Origin: Ulva prolifera
Taxonomy: Eukaryota; Chlorophyta; Ulvophyceae; Ulvales; Ulvaceae
Reading direction: 5' to 3'
NCBI GenBank assembly: GCA_023078555.1
Contig: CM041196.1
Span: forward strand, 4,030,001-4,094,000
Length of the DNA stretch: 64,000 bases
Shown here: piece after piece, positions 49,061-61,704 of the stretch
Layout of the letters: each line of letters begins with the position of its first letter
Position numbering within the stretch: the stretch's first letter is position 1
The notes under the pieces: generated by a model
The model's database searches: none
Told to the model about the DNA's origin: nothing
Seen by the model: only the letters and a program-made list of their open reading frames with translations
Position numbers and translations under genes: made by a program

Positions 49061-49509
49061 CAGCGGAAAAATCAGTGCCGTGTCAACACATCTGTGTGGT
49101 CTTGACACGCACTGATTTGAACAGCACAGCCACCAGATTTGAACAGCACAGCACAGTCAAAGGGAGAGTTCTCATACTTCCAGACTGGAACTATGCACCA
49201 CAGCCAAGTGCACCGCAAAGTTCTGACCTGGCAGGTGGGGCTCGGGTCACCTATATCTTGATGAACCGGTTTCGCAGTTGATATGAACTGATGTCAGATG
49301 GTGAGCTGTAGAGCTGCAGCTGCCAGTGCAGCAGCACACACATGCTGTACCTGTGAGCATGGCGATCACCAGGGCCGTGCAGCACGACGCTGCACAATGC
49401 AAAGGCTGTAGTGTTGGCGAATCTGTATGGATCTCGTGTGGAGAAAGCATGTACAGGCGACAGAATGGGTCAGGACTTTGAACTGGGTCAACGAAGCAAC
49501 AGCACGTCT

Positions 49510-50190
49510 TCACAATGGAGAGGCACATTCCTCAGAACGCCGACTAGGCTGGCTTGAAATCCAATTAACAAAACCGAATCGATTGCAAGCTTCTTCGACG
49601 TATAATGCATGATGAAGATCACGAGCCCGCTTATTCAGAACCAATGTCCGCATGGCAGATAGCTGCACCGGCACGCAGCGGACGCATACGCCGGCAGTCA
49701 CTTGATACATGTGGCAAAGCTGAATATTTTCATCTAACTGGAATCTCGGCGCGTGCGTGTGCAGAAGGACATCAGCAAGACGACCCCGCACCTTCAGCAC
49801 TGTCACAAGCTCGCCTGGAGAGAGTCCGGTATTGAAGGAACAAGGTGCTCCCTAGTGTTGGATATGCTCAGGTTATACTTCGCCCGGGAGCGGAGCAAGG
49901 CCTGTTAGTGTCACCAAGCCCGGACAGAAGCCGCGATCGTTTGACAGCTTCATGCGGGATGCAGCTCCCAGCAACAACAGCATGATGTTCTGGTCTCAGA
50001 CCATTGACATCTGCCGCCAGGACTACCTGACTTCTCTTCCGACAGGCTCTTCCGACAGGCGCCGAAACTGTGCGTGCCTCGCTCACCCGTCACATCTCCT
50101 GTAGGAACGTCTCTCTTGTAGGAGCCTAGACAAGCGTGACTGATCTGAGAAGACCGTTAAACAGCTTTGCGGCAGCAGCACAGCTGTTGT
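49510..50190 (-). pseudogene. degenerate three-copy family, copy 1
   Basis: On the minus strand the sequence reads, in pieces and in more than one frame, VNTAWFNNSCAAAAK, then VVAGSCIPHEAVKRSRLLSG, then LSPGELVTVLKVRGRLADV. The same order of segments occurs at 58939-59552 and in part at 61955-62500. I do not recognise the family. It may be a decayed host gene family or part of an unidentified repeat. Confidence 0.45.
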
Positions 50191-50361
50191 TGAACCATGC
50201 GGTATTCACTATCTCCTTTGTTTCAGTTTGGAGGCGAGGTTCCTCCCGAGATGCTCCTCATCGCATGCATGCGAAGCTATACTAGTGCTATGCTGCTATA
50301 CTATGCTGCTATACTGCTATACTGGTGTGCGCCACTGCTGGTCACATCGTTGATAGTGTGT

Positions 50362-50453
50362 GTTACAAGGACAAAGCAAGCGAGGCAGGTAGCACCGCAA
50401 GCAAGAACCAGGGGAGCCGCACACCACGCAGCAAGCCACACAAAGCTCACACC
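50362..50453 (+). repeat. GTTACAAGGACAAAG repeat family, copy A
   Basis: Preceded by TGTGT. Continues with CAAGCGAGGCAGGTAGCACC and a CACACCACGCAGCAAGCC block shared with the copy ending at 53045. Confidence 0.8.
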
Positions 50454-50928
50454 AAAATATGCACCAGTGTGTATGCAGATTCCTGACATGTCCTGAGCGA
50501 ACGTGTACTATAGCTATAGCTATATCTACAGCTGTGTGTGTTGCTGGATGTGTTGGCCGTACGTGGGGACGCTGCTTCGCGAGATCTCGTGAGTACTAAT
50601 TCCTGCATTGTACTGTATCATCTTTGCTTGAGCCACATGACTCCACTGAGACGTTCAGAAAGGTGAGTGGGCTGCATTCCGCCGAGAAGTCAGGGTTCAG
50701 CCTCGGATCATGCAAGCATAAGTCAGCACGGCACGACGCATGCGCACCGATCGCGAGATGCGAACGCGGAATGAACATATCTCGCGCCCTCTTGGCTGCA
50801 GCCCTGCCCGACAGGTTACACTGTCGTTTACGTGCCACAGTGTGCATGTATGCGTGATCTATGTCGAATGACACGGTATCAGCAGCGAGCGTTCGTCACA
50901 TGCTGCACGCGTGGGTCAGCACGTGTGT

Positions 50929-50975
50929 GTTACAAGGACAAAGGCAGCAAGGCGGGCAGCACTGCGAAAGCGGTC
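50929..50975 (+). repeat. GTTACAAGGACAAAG repeat family, copy F
   Basis: Preceded by TGTGT. Follows the GGCAGCAAGGCGGGCAGCAC subtype of the copies at 61793 and 62628, then diverges. Confidence 0.75.
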
Positions 50976-52662
50976 AGCACGTGTGCAGCTGCAGGCATAC
51001 GCCACCGCTCTAGAGCTCATGCATGCTGGCTGCCTTGAAGTTGCAGCAGAGTGAAAAAACGGGTCGAAGCTGGCACAGCAGAACAATCTATCTCAGATAA
51101 GCTTCTGCACACTGTAACTCCGCACACGGCCATTCCCTCAGGTAATTAAAATTACTCTGGCGGGGCTGTCACCATTCCCGGCCTGTCTATACCTACCACC
51201 ATAATGCTCACACGCGGCAGCCATCATGATGGCTGGCTGAGGCTGCAGCAGTGTCCACAGTAGGCTATCACCACATCCACCACGCATGGTGCGCACGCCG
51301 TATCTGTTCGCACAATGAACAGAGATACACATCCCCACGTTGAACAGGCAGTTGGGCCGAGCATTGCCAACTTGCGATTGAATAGCTAGCTATAGCGCTG
51401 TAGGGTTACTGCTCAGCTACACCAGAGTGGCTGGGTGACACGGGATCGTTCTGCAGATATGTGTTTCCGGGCAGGGCTGACGTGATGTGGTTGCAAGGTG
51501 TGGTTGTGTGGTGGAGGTTGGCAGTGCAATAGTGAAAGTCATCACGCATGCATGGTGTCATCATATTCCTGTGGCTTTGCAAGGACCACCTGGATTAAAG
51601 TTCCCACACCCAAAGAGAACACGAGTAGTTGGCTATGAAAAGCGGGACATGTATTTGGAGACAGCGGACGCTTCAAGTTGGCCACCCGGGTGTCATAGAG
51701 CAGTTTGGGTTGCAGGCCGACCTCACTGCGAGATGTCACTGCGAATCTGTTAAAAACATGAACTAACTGTGGCATTGCAATTGGTGGTGAGCTCGGCTGT
51801 GACAGCAGCTGGAAGATAGCTGGCCTTGTGAGAGTAAGTGGACGCAGCAGAATCCGGGGTCACGCGGGCCGTGCGTGCGGAATGTGAATCGCGGGCTGCT
51901 GCGTTGGGACCAAGGGGGCAGGTAGCTGAGCACCCGGGCCCCCAGGGCAGTGCTGCCCGCCTTGCCACGTCATCCAGACATGGTGCACCACGTTTTCTTT
52001 GTGACACTGCCAGCGTTTCACACAAAAGCACATTCGTGCAGCTGCGGTGCGAGGTGGACGCTGAACGCTGCCAGCCTGAGTGTGTCAGATCTGTAGAGAT
52101 CCAGGCGAAGCCCTGCAGCCTGGAAGCAGGCATTGAGCCGGTTTGTACAAACATGTGTTGGAAGCTCTGTGTAGGAAGCGCTTGAAATCTCAGCCCACAT
52201 GCTCAGCCCAGCCCGCATGCGCCTCCACGCTTGTGTCCTCCATGGTCCTGTCCTGGTTCTGCCTCTGCACATAGATTTTGTAATAGATCAGACTGTGAGA
52301 TTGGCTCAGCTGAGGAACAGCTGTGCTTTGCAACTCAGCCAATGTAACCGACTTGCTGCAGCAACTGAGTCAAGCTTGGGCGCTGCCTGGAACTGTGTGC
52401 ATGCAAACGTGGTTGCTGTCAGGCAATTTCAGCTTGCTCGTGATCTAATCTGCCATCTAGCCTGCCATTGCTCGAGCTGCCAGTGCATGCCCTTGAAACC
52501 ATGGTTCCTGGCTTGTATGACGTATGTTATGACATGGCAGGACTCACCATGCTTCAGCAGGCGTGTGACGTGTCTGTACGTAGCAGGTGAAGTCTTCCTC
52601 AATGGTGCACCATGTACATCTGCGCATGTGATGGTGTAGCTGTAGGTGGCGTTCACAGCAAG

Positions 52663-52694
52663 AGCCACGTAGCAGGGCCCCCTGCTACGTGGCT
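52663..52694. repeat. perfect inverted repeat with 15-bp arms
   Basis: Arms AGCCACGTAGCAGGG (52663-52677) and CCCTGCTACGTGGCT (52680-52694) flank two C. The hairpin would be very GC-stable. Confidence 0.95.
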
Positions 52695-52944
52695 CCCGGG
52701 AAGGTGCAAAGGGTGATGCAATTCAGTGGCAGCCAGCAGTGGACGTAGAGCCGGAGTACCTAGACTGGGGTGCTGCATGCTACAATCTTGTACAGACGGA
52801 CGTCCATCTGTTATCTGGACGTTCCAAAGGTGGACAGATGGACTCACTGACAGAGGGGGAGGTCCCCTAGGGGCAGGCGCATGCACAGTGCATTGTGGGC
52901 ATAGCACAGCGAAGTGCGTCACAATCACATCGGCATCGTCGCGT

Positions 52945-53045
52945 GGGTGTGTTCGTGTGTGCTGCGTGTGGCTTGTTGCGTGGTGTGCGGTTCCTCTGGT
53001 TGCTCGCGGTGCTACCCGCCTTGCTTGCTTTAGCCTTGCAACACA
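52945..53045 (-). repeat. GTTACAAGGACAAAG repeat family, copy B
   Basis: On the minus strand starts GTTGCAAGGCTAAAGCAAGC and continues through GTAGCACCGCG to a CACACCACGCAACAAGCC block, most like copy A. Confidence 0.75.
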
Positions 53046-54490
53046 AGCACATCGTCATCGTCTCCACACTGTCCGCAAACCTGGAAAAAAGACCTCCAAA
53101 TACCCCCACCTCCACAGTTGCACAGTGCCCGGGCACTGGCCAGTTCGTTGCAGTGACGGAGTAGCTCACCAGCACACCATGGAGCGCATGCATGAGCGCG
53201 AAGCAGACGGCGATGAAGCGTCACCGACGCGAATGGTGCACCGTCATCCTTGCCCTCAAGCCGCAAGGCTGGCTCATCCCGCCAGCCTCATGCACACGCT
53301 CTCTATCCAGACTGTACTGCAGAAGGATGGATTACTCAGCAGATCGGTTCCACCCCCTCGAGTTGATGATCATTGGTGCAAGGCACGGCGACAGCATAGC
53401 TCTTGAGAGGTGCGTTGAGCGGATGCCAGCGGGAAATCATGCTGACCAGGTTGACCAGAGGCCAGCTGGACCTCCAGGTGCAGGGCGTGCTGCCCGCCAC
53501 ATAGTCATGCTTACATGACGCATGCATGCTGGTGCGTGCATCTCCCACCCTTGCGCGATCAACTCATTCGATACACTGCATCCTCCAGCTCTCGACGAGC
53601 TCTGCGTTGATGTCTCCGAGCTGCTAGTGAGTCCTGTGTGTTATCATGGCCTTGCAGGAACAGGTGTGGCTGAGGTAGACCTGACAGGTATTTGTGCGTT
53701 GGCGTTGACCTTGGTCTGCCATCACAGGACTGGGTTTCATCCATGTTTTACTCTTCAGTCGGGAACTGCATCAATGAGACCTGCACACGTGTTGGTATTT
53801 ATGGCGTCGTTGATGCTGAGTTCAGATGTCATGTCGCGCTCTAGTCATGTCGCGCTCTACGCCTGCTGTGGCCTCATTGTGTGATCGGTGACTGATGCCA
53901 CGTTAGAGCGGCATGTAGTACAGTGGACTGCGTATATATGTCCTCAACACATATATGCGGTATGTGTTGCTGCGTTTCAGATTATGCACGTATGATCTGG
54001 CTACAGCGCACCTATATCTCGTCGGTCGTGTCAACATGTTGCAAGATTGGGCAGCGAAGCTCCCATCTGACAGATTTATAGGCCAGTACGTCTATTCCGG
54101 GAATTCGCGCCGTGTTACCGTGCATCAGTGTTGTGTTCGGCATCGAGATGGGGCGCTTGTGATGCCGACGCTGCAGTGTGCGGGCCTGTATTCAACCTCC
54201 ACCAATCGCATATCTGCAATTCACAGCTAGACAGGCATGTACTTCCAGCTGCCGCAGCCGACGGCTCATGCTTGTAAGTACTTAAAGCGCAGATGCACAG
54301 GAGCCACACAGGGATACTCGACTGGCTCCCGAGACGGTCAACGTTTTGTAGTACGTTGTCACAGCTTGGTCAGCTCCAGCAGCTTGACGCTGCCAATGGC
54401 CATGCCAAGGAGGCACAGCCAGGTATGACAGTGCCGATCGAACGCCACAGGTGCCACAGGTGCAGCACGGGCTGCCCTCGATTTCAGGCA

Positions 54491-54625
54491 CAATCCGGAT
54501 TGCTGCCTCAGCCCCGGAGTGGTGGCAGCTTCAGGTGTGCATTGAACATGGCTCTGAAGATCACCTTTAAAGTCCACATGGTGGCCTGAGGTCAATTCTG
54601 CCACGGCGCACACTGTGATGCAGAA
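54491..54625 (-). repeat. 140-bp dispersed repeat, minus-strand copy
   Basis: Inverted partner of 48921-49060, lying just upstream of the first leucine-rich-repeat gene. Confidence 0.8.
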
Positions 54626-54737
54626 CAACACAGACGGTCAGCGTTGAGTGCGAAAGCAGCAAAGTAGCATATTTGTTCCACACACACAGCTTACATGACA
54701 GCGCACTCCGTCCACACGCTGAAACATTTGCACACCC

Positions 54738-56461
54738 ATGCAGGTAGCAGACGCGATGGACGACCGAGGCGACCAGGCGCGGGCTGCTGCACTGGCAGTG
54801 TTACCTGCAGACACAAACTCGAGTGACGCTGCCGCGGCAGACCCCGTGCACGGCACCCTCCTCCGCCTCCCCGACCCCCTCCTCCGCTGCGTCACCTCCG
54901 CCTGCCTGAAGCACACCGGCCTCGCCGACCTTCTCAGCCCCCCCCCGGCTTCCTTTCACGCTGCAGCCACATCTGCCGCCGTTGGGACAGCGGATACGAC
55001 ACCTCGCTCAGCGATGCCGCCACCATCCTGCCACACCTGCCGTCCGCCTCCATCCCGGCGCCGGGCCTGTAGGTCATCTGCCTGATGTGTGACGGTTGCG
55101 AATCCATACCTGCTGCGGCGGGGGGGGGGGGGGGGGGGAGTTCTTCGCGCGCGCACTCGCCGCCCACCTGTCCGCCACCCGCTCCGCGTCTGTCGAGGCT
55201 TCCGCCCCGCACAACTCCGCCCTCGCGCCGCTGTGGCTGCACAGCTTCGCGGCGTGCCTCCGCCTCGGCGCCCTGCCGAACCTCGTGGCCATGGACATCT
55301 GCGTCCCTGCCCACCCCGGCGGCTGCGCTGCGCTCGCCGCCTGCCTCCGCCTCCTGCCCGCCCTGACCTCCCTCCACACAGGCTTTGAGCTCTCCAAGAA
55401 GCAGCGGTCAACGGCGGTGCCTCGCGACGCCTACGCCACCCTCGCCAGCGCACCAGCAGCCCTCCCCCACTTCCGGAAACTCCTCATCACAGAGGACGAC
55501 TACAGCGATGAAGGAGGGGCTGACGCGGAGCTGCCGCCTGCCTGCACTCCTTCCTCTCCTTGCTCAGTGCTCCAGAGCTACGCGAGTTGTGAATCGCCTG
55601 GAGCCCGTCCGAAGTCCCCGATGCTACCGTGCCAGAAGCGGTGACGTACTCGCGCTCTCCGGTGCTTCAACAGCTGTGAATTGATACCGCTCTCAGCGCG
55701 AAGTAGGCTGCTGCGATGCTCGCAGGCGGCGCCGGGTGCCCCATGGAGCTGCCCCTACTGTCAGACATGAGGCTCCACAGCCCATGCTCAACGTCCATGC
55801 TGGCTATCGCAGCTGCTTTCTGCAGCGCCGCCTCTGCGTCCCTCAAATCTATACAGCTGGAGGCTCCGCTGCATTGGCTGTACACTTACCCTTGGAGCTG
55901 CGGGGAGAAGGAGCTGCAGCGGGTGTGGCAGCCGTTCCGGCAGTAGATCGGGCGTTGCACTCACCTTGCTGCCCTAGCTGTGCACGGTCTGTTGGGCGTA
56001 TCCGCGATGCCCCGGGACCGTGTCAGTCGTGTGCTAGCAGATGCTCTGCGGCCGTCGTCGCGGCTGCGTAGCTTGACCCTGTCTGCAGTGACTCCGCCGA
56101 GCGAACCCCGGGGGGTGGATGTGGAATTAAGTGACGGCATCATCGGCAGCGCTCTCGCCACGCTCATGTGCCTGTGGAGCGTTGTGGTCTCCAACTTGCA
56201 CTGCCTGATCAGCTTCGACTCAGTGCAGCCACTGCTGGAGGCGTGCCTGCACGTGCAGCATGTGTCAGACCTTGCTTTATTCTTTCCTGTTTCACAGGTG
56301 CCGCTGCTGGCTGCAGCAGTGCCCGGGAGGCCCGCTCTCAAGAGCGTGAGCTTAAACAAGGACCCAGCAGATGCTGGTGGTGAGGGGATCGCACCGGGAG
56401 TTCTGCAAGCGCAGTCCCCGAGCGTGCGGTCTGGGGGCTTTTTTCGCGGTGAGTCGTATTG
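54738..56461 (+). pseudogene. leucine-rich-repeat (RNI-like) gene, copy 1, interrupted
   Basis: A repeat-containing gene of unknown partner. It opens VADAMDDRGDQARAAALAV and LLRLPDPLLRCVTSACLKH, then LRR-type units such as LGALPNLVAMDICVPAH and CLRLLPALTSLHTGF, then SRLRSLTLSAVTPP and LLEACLHVQHVSDLAL. Every block has a counterpart in the copy at 59744-61464. A 19-base G run ends at 55138, and the coding segments fall in different frames with an in-frame stop in the second half, so it is probably a pseudogene, unless introns account for the frame changes. The opening LPDPLLRCV could be an F-box-like start, but this is weak. Confidence 0.6.
55120..55138 (+). repeat. 19-base poly-G tract in LRR copy 1
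   Basis: Followed directly by AG and the coding segment FFARALAAH, so it could sit at a 3' splice site or be an expansion within a former exon. Confidence 0.8.
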
Positions 56462-56489
56462 ATACGACCAACTACGCGTGCGCGCACCT

Positions 56490-56684
56490 TCAGCACGGGT
56501 CGCAGCTTGGCCTCTGCTTTCCTGGGGTGACAGGGCCGCCCCGCTGCTGGCCGCGCTTGTGCCCGAGATGCCCGCCCTCAGGAGAGTGGGCTTGGAGGAA
56601 GGTGTTGGTGTTGGTGATGGGGGGACGGATGCGCTGGAGGCACTTGGTCTGAAGTCCCCGGGTGTCTGCTTCCGGCGGTGGTAG
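56490..56684 (+). pseudogene. duplicated 3' end of the LRR gene
   Basis: Encodes LLAALVPEMPALRRVGL, which matches the last repeat of the tandem copies (PLLAAMMAEMPALKTISV at 61.3 kb). No other part of the gene is present here, so this is a partial duplication of the final exon. Confidence 0.55.
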
Positions 56685-58938
56685 GCACCCAGTGCTGAGG
56701 GTCAGAGCTCTCGAGCTGGACCGCCCGCGTATACAATGAGTCCTCCATGTCTTTGAATTTGCCTTATTGTGTGCCACACTCACAGTCTTCCAGCATGCAA
56801 ACCTTCAAATGTAATGTACAAAGTCAGGCAATAACAAGTCAGTACCCATGCCACACTGACGTATGTGCACCTCGGTGCGTGTGTTCCCCATCGGGGATAT
56901 CTTTGTGCACTTACATAGCGTAGCGACTGCACTGTCTAGGGGTGTGGTAGTAGCTTGCTGTGAAGGAGTTCTTGCAGCGCCGCTCAACAGTCCCTGCAAC
57001 TTACAAGGGCAATGGGCCTTCACTGTGCTTGTGGCGCAATGCGCTAGCAGCCGTTGAGGATGGATAGTTATGTTTACACGAGATAACGATTGGAATACTG
57101 AGTCGACAGCCGCAGGTAAACCGTGGCGTCTTGCCTTATGTACCTAGTATGTTCCGAACAGTGTCAGCTGTGCCACCCTGGCAGCAGCCCGCAGCGCTGC
57201 AGTACTCGAGATAACGAGGTACAGTGCAGCTGCAGCGAAATGGCATCAGCGCTAGCAGTTTCTGATTTTGCTTCAGCACTGTGACCAATTCAAAGTGCGT
57301 AAATCACCATGTGGCAGCTTAGTGATGTGCCGGCTACAGCGCTGAATTTTGTGGCCATAGTTTGCTTGCATGCGATAGCTACAAGTACTTACGTGAATGC
57401 CATAGTGCCACAGTGGCCAGCACCTCCGAACGGCCACTACAGAGGGTACTACTTTTGCAGCCGGTACACCAGCATCGCACACGGCATGAAGCACCACTGG
57501 ATGTCCTGCAGATCAAATAATGCCGGAGAATCTGCATCTGATCTGCATCTGCGGTATTGTGAGACAAAGCTTCCATGTGAGACTTCGCCCATGGACAACC
57601 CAACATGCAACAGAGGTACACAACGATGGAACACAGTGGTTCACGTCGGGCAGCTATAGCATAACACATTGCACTGCTGAGTTTGCTGACATCACACCCA
57701 CCAGAGATCGATGGTACGTGAGACAAACATCCAGACAAGCAGAAAATACATGTGGGACCTACTGCAATAGCTCCACCTTTGAGCCAGCACACAATACACC
57801 CAGCGTTGGCACTAGAGTTGCAGATCATGGGCCACAAATCAGATAAACATGTTCATCTGATTGCAATGCAGCATGAGCTGAGGTCAATGGCACAAGTGCA
57901 CACACAGTTGCACGCAGTAGTTCCAACAGGAATGACTGACTCTAATTCGTTATCACTGACACATCCCTGATAGCACATGTACCAGCTGTCACTGACATTT
58001 GACCCCAAGCCGCACTCAAGAGGCAGATACATGAGCAAGCCTTTGTCAACAGCTACCTGTGTCATAGTCAAATTGGACTCGTCGTTGCTGACGTCATCTA
58101 ACAGAGAAGATTACCTTCATCCCTAGAGCCGCCACGGCATGGATCCATGCCTCGAGGGACGCTGAGCAAGGCAGAGGTGGCCATCCAGAAGGTCCAAACG
58201 TTATTCAACCGAAGACGCAGCTGGCTACGCGGAACGGAAATCTCTTTCACATCAAAGCACAAGGCTACACTGGTGCACAATAGCTTCCCAGGAGCCGATT
58301 GGTGAACATTGGCAAGACATAGTGGCGAACATTCCATAGCAACGCCACACTACGAATTCAGCCCCCTGTCATCAAGAACATCCACAATATGGGTGTCCTA
58401 CGCTTACTGGACATGCGCTGGGGGCGCGCTGGATGCCTTGGGCGCTCCCTGGGCACAGTGGGTCATTCTGCCCAGGCATGCACGCGAATATCGACGAAAA
58501 GGTCCATTGTGCCCAGGGATTCAAAAAAAGCATACGAGGGCATTCAGCATGATATTGTCAGGCTATAGACGCCGTCCAGGGCCCTGGGCGGTGTCTGCGT
58601 TGCTCGCGTTCCCCGTGGACGTGTGCATGGCCCGAGTGCGGAGACTGCGGACCCCCGCCACAGTGACATTGCTGACAAGATCATCGATGACGGCGCTCCA
58701 TAAGACGCATATGATTGTAGCTGTGCGAGTGCTGCTCGATAACCTGCACTGGAGTCGAGGCACGGCCCACGTTGTGGAGAGCAGTCTGCATGCATGCCCT
58801 GCAGGCGCATGCGGAGCTCCCTGCGAGGCCGTGTTCAAGATTCAATTTTGAGATGTCGGCCAAAACAAGGTGAAAGCTTGGTTTGTTGCATATGTGTTTC
58901 GTTGGCAAGCTGCACTGATAATCTTGGGAGGATAGGCT
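56685..58938. other. spacer between the two LRR copies
   Basis: AT-richer sequence with no supported gene. An open frame at 58309-58851 has no motif. Confidence 0.45.
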
Positions 58939-59552
58939 TTGTCTGACGAGGTTCCTGCGTGCGAGATGACGGATGAGCGGGGTTCGCTAGATTCGGGCAA
59001 GGGCCAAAAGAGAAGCCACGTAGTTCTGGCGGAGCATGTCCAGGGCCTGGAGCAGGATGGAAGTGACCACGTTGTTGTGGCCGGAAGCTGCATGTCGCAC
59101 AGCGTTGTCAAGCGATCACGGCTTCTCTCCGGGCTTGGGGCCACGATGGCCTCGCTGCGCTCCCAGGCGAGACAGCACCTGAGGCCATCAACCTATGGGA
59201 AACATCCTGTAATGTGAGTGCCGAGCTGTCTCCCGACGAGCTTGTGACTGTGCTGAAGGTACTGGGTCAAGTTGCCGCCCTACGTTCTCACATACACGGA
59301 TCGAGGACCCAGTCATATAAACGTCTCCTACATATCTTGCAACTGTGTCTGTGTATGAGGCTGCTACGTGCCAGCACAGGCAAATGCGGGCTGGATATGC
59401 GTGACGCAAGAATTGCTGCATGCTCCCGCCCTGGTGTTCCCCATCGCGCATCACACGTCACAGAACCGCGAGCGAAAGTGTCTGTTGGTTGCAGCTCTAA
59501 GCCTGTCTCAGTGGCGCTGTACGGGATGCAGCCCTATGGTATGATGGCGTAG
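58939..59552 (+). pseudogene. degenerate three-copy family, copy 2
   Basis: Reads RSHVVLAEHVQGLEQDG, HVVVAGSCMSHSVVKRSRL, LLSGLGATMASLRSQARQHL and, in another frame, AELSPDELVTVLKVLGQVAA. This is the most complete of the three copies and lies directly upstream of LRR copy 2. Function unknown. Confidence 0.5.
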
Positions 59553-59743
59553 CATGGCTTGCCAAACCTACTTCACCCCCCCACGAACCATGCGACCTGG
59601 TCTCAACCCCGGCTCCAGAGTCGCCCAACGCAACACCGAGTTGGTTTGCACCATGCAAGGTTCATCTTGAGGTATCTGAAGTCAGGAGTGTGTAGAGCTG
59701 GCGAGACCGAATGGTAGGCTCCATCCTGACTGGAACACCGGCC

Positions 59744-61464
59744 ATGCAGGTCGCAGATGTGCTAGACGACCGAGGCGACCAGGCGTGGGTGGATGACCTG
59801 GGCGGGCAGGTTGCAGATGCAGACTGGAGTGATGAAGCCAAGGTAGACACCATGCTCTGCGCCCTCCTCCGCCTCCCCCCCCCCCCCCCCCCCCCCCTCC
59901 CCACCTCCTCCACCGGGCCATGTCAGCCTGCCTCACTCAAGCCACTCTCGATGACTTTCTCACCACAGCCTTCGCTCCCCTCCATGCTGCAGCCGTCTCC
60001 GCTGATCTCAAGGATGGAGTGCTACACATTCCCGCCCGCGTTTCCGCAGTGATATTGCCAATCTTGCCGGGGGTCTCCTTCCCCTCGCCCGGCCTGCAGA
60101 GTGTCCGCCTCCTGGGCGACCCATCGTTAACACTTCCTGCGTCTTCTGGTGGACTTCTGGCGTGAGGCCTCGCCGCCCACCCGTCCCTCAGCCGCATGGT
60201 GCATAAAGGCTCTCGCTCCGGCCTCGCGCCGCGGTGGCTGTGCAGCTTTGGAAGCGTGCCTCCGCCCCGGCGCCCTGCCCAACCTCGTGGACCTGGAACT
60301 CACCGTCGCCGCCCACTCCGGCGGCTGCGCTGCGCTCGCCGCCTGCCTCCGCCTCCTGCCCACCCTGACCTCCCTCCGCACAATCTTCCAGATCTCTCGT
60401 CCGCAGAGCCCTGCAGCGGCGCCGCTCTCAGCCTACGGCCGCTTCGCAGGCGCCCCGGCAGCCCTCCCCTGCTTGCAAAATCTTGTTGTGATTGAGGACA
60501 GTACATCCCACTGCGTCGACTTGAAGGATGCGGGGCAGCCACTCACCTGCCTTCATTCCTTCCTTTCACTCCTCAGCGCTCCGGTCCTGTGGGAACTCTG
60601 CCTCGATTGGAGCCCGTACGGCGCCTCCGTTGCTGCTGTGCTGGATTTGATCACCAGCACTCGCTTTCCGGCGCTGAGAGATCTGCGCATTGATACGGCC
60701 GTGGACACGGAGGAGGCTGCGCACATGATGCCTGGCGGCAGCGCGGCCCCCACAGGGCTGCCGCCACTGACAAACCTCAGCGTGGCCAGCTCTTGCCCGG
60801 TGTCGATGCTGGCCATCGCGACAGCTGTCTGCAGCGCCGCCTCCGCATCCCTCGCGTTCCTGAAGGTGGACACGCGGCGGCGCGTCCACGACAAACACCC
60901 CCTGTGAACTGCGCGGCCGCGAGCCTGCGGCACGCCTGGGAGCCGTTCTGGGAGCAGCTCGGGTGCTGCAAAGAGCTTGAGCTTGGAATGCTGGACGTGC
61001 ATGACCCGTTTGCGGGGGCTGCGGCGCCCCAAGACCGGGTCAGCCAAGCCGCAGCTGCCGCCCCGCGGCCGCTGTCGCAGCTGCGCAGCTTGAGCCTGTC
61101 CGCAACATGTCCACCTCAACTCGGCGGAGAGTCTGGTATGAAGCTGAGTGGCAGCGTGGTCGGCGGTGCCCTCGCAACACTCACCCACCTGAGGGACGTG
61201 CTGATCTTGGATGGTCATTGCGAGATCGAGTTTGACTCGGTGCAGGCGCTGCTGGACGCTTGCACGCACCTACAGCACGTGCAGCACCTGGCCTTGGTCT
61301 TTCCAGGCGTGACTGTGCCGTTGCTGGCTGCGATGATGGCCGAGATGCCTGCTCTCAAGACGATAAGCGTGGGGAAGTTTTCCCAACCAGGTGGCCTCGT
61401 GAATCAGCTGGGGCATCTGCAGGCAAGATTCCCGAGCATTCACATCCAGCAAGTTGAAGACTGA
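59744..61464 (+). CDS. leucine-rich-repeat (RNI-like) protein gene, copy 2
   Basis: A leucine-rich-repeat protein with ten or so irregular repeats of ribonuclease-inhibitor style (LPNLVDLELTVAAHSGGCAA, FPALRDLRIDTAVD, LPPLTNLSVASS, LSQLRSLSLSATCPP, LTHLRDVLILDG, LQHVQHLALVF), ending QQVED at 61464. The start resembles copy 1 (VADVLDDRGDQAWVDDLGG). Two long frames, 60149-60907 and 60793-61464, cover most of it. They shift near 60.9 kb at a C-rich spot and I found no good intron there. A 23-base C run at 59875-59897 disrupts the N-terminal part. So the gene may be decaying, or sequence errors in homopolymers may mimic this. A protein-binding role is all that can be inferred. Confidence 0.6.
59875..59897 (+). 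repeat. 23-base poly-C tract in LRR copy 2
   Basis: Occupies the position where copy 1 has the coding sequence for LPDPLLRC, so it looks like a local expansion of a C-rich codon stretch. Confidence 0.85.
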
Positions 61465-61704
61465 TAATTGGCAGGATGAGACTCTGGGGCTGAACCAGTT
61501 CAGCCATCATGACACCTCCTGACTGCTATATGTGGCATCGTGCGTGTGACCGCCAATTACCTCGCATGTCTCCGGAATGTTTAAGAACAAATGATACAGA
61601 CACAGACAGTAAACCTGTGGCGGCATGACCTTCCTGATCAGAAGTGGGCCTCTGCATCACAGCGGGTGGACACAGAACAGCGTCACCGATGCGAGTGCAC
61701 ATAG

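Larger units (their letters stand above)
46021..49509. other. gene-poor spacer
   Basis: No supported gene. Holds a 32-bp perfect palindrome (46791-46822) and one arm of an inverted repeat pair (48921-49060). A GC-rich open frame at 47776-48432 is Arg/Gly-rich with no motif and is probably not coding. Confidence 0.45.
50191..54490. other. gene-poor spacer with repeats
   Basis: Holds three copies of the GTTACAAGG family, a hairpin-forming repeat at 52663-52694 and a second inverted repeat at about 52798-52845. Open frames at 51.8-52.7 kb and 53.5-54.2 kb lack motifs. Confidence 0.45.
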
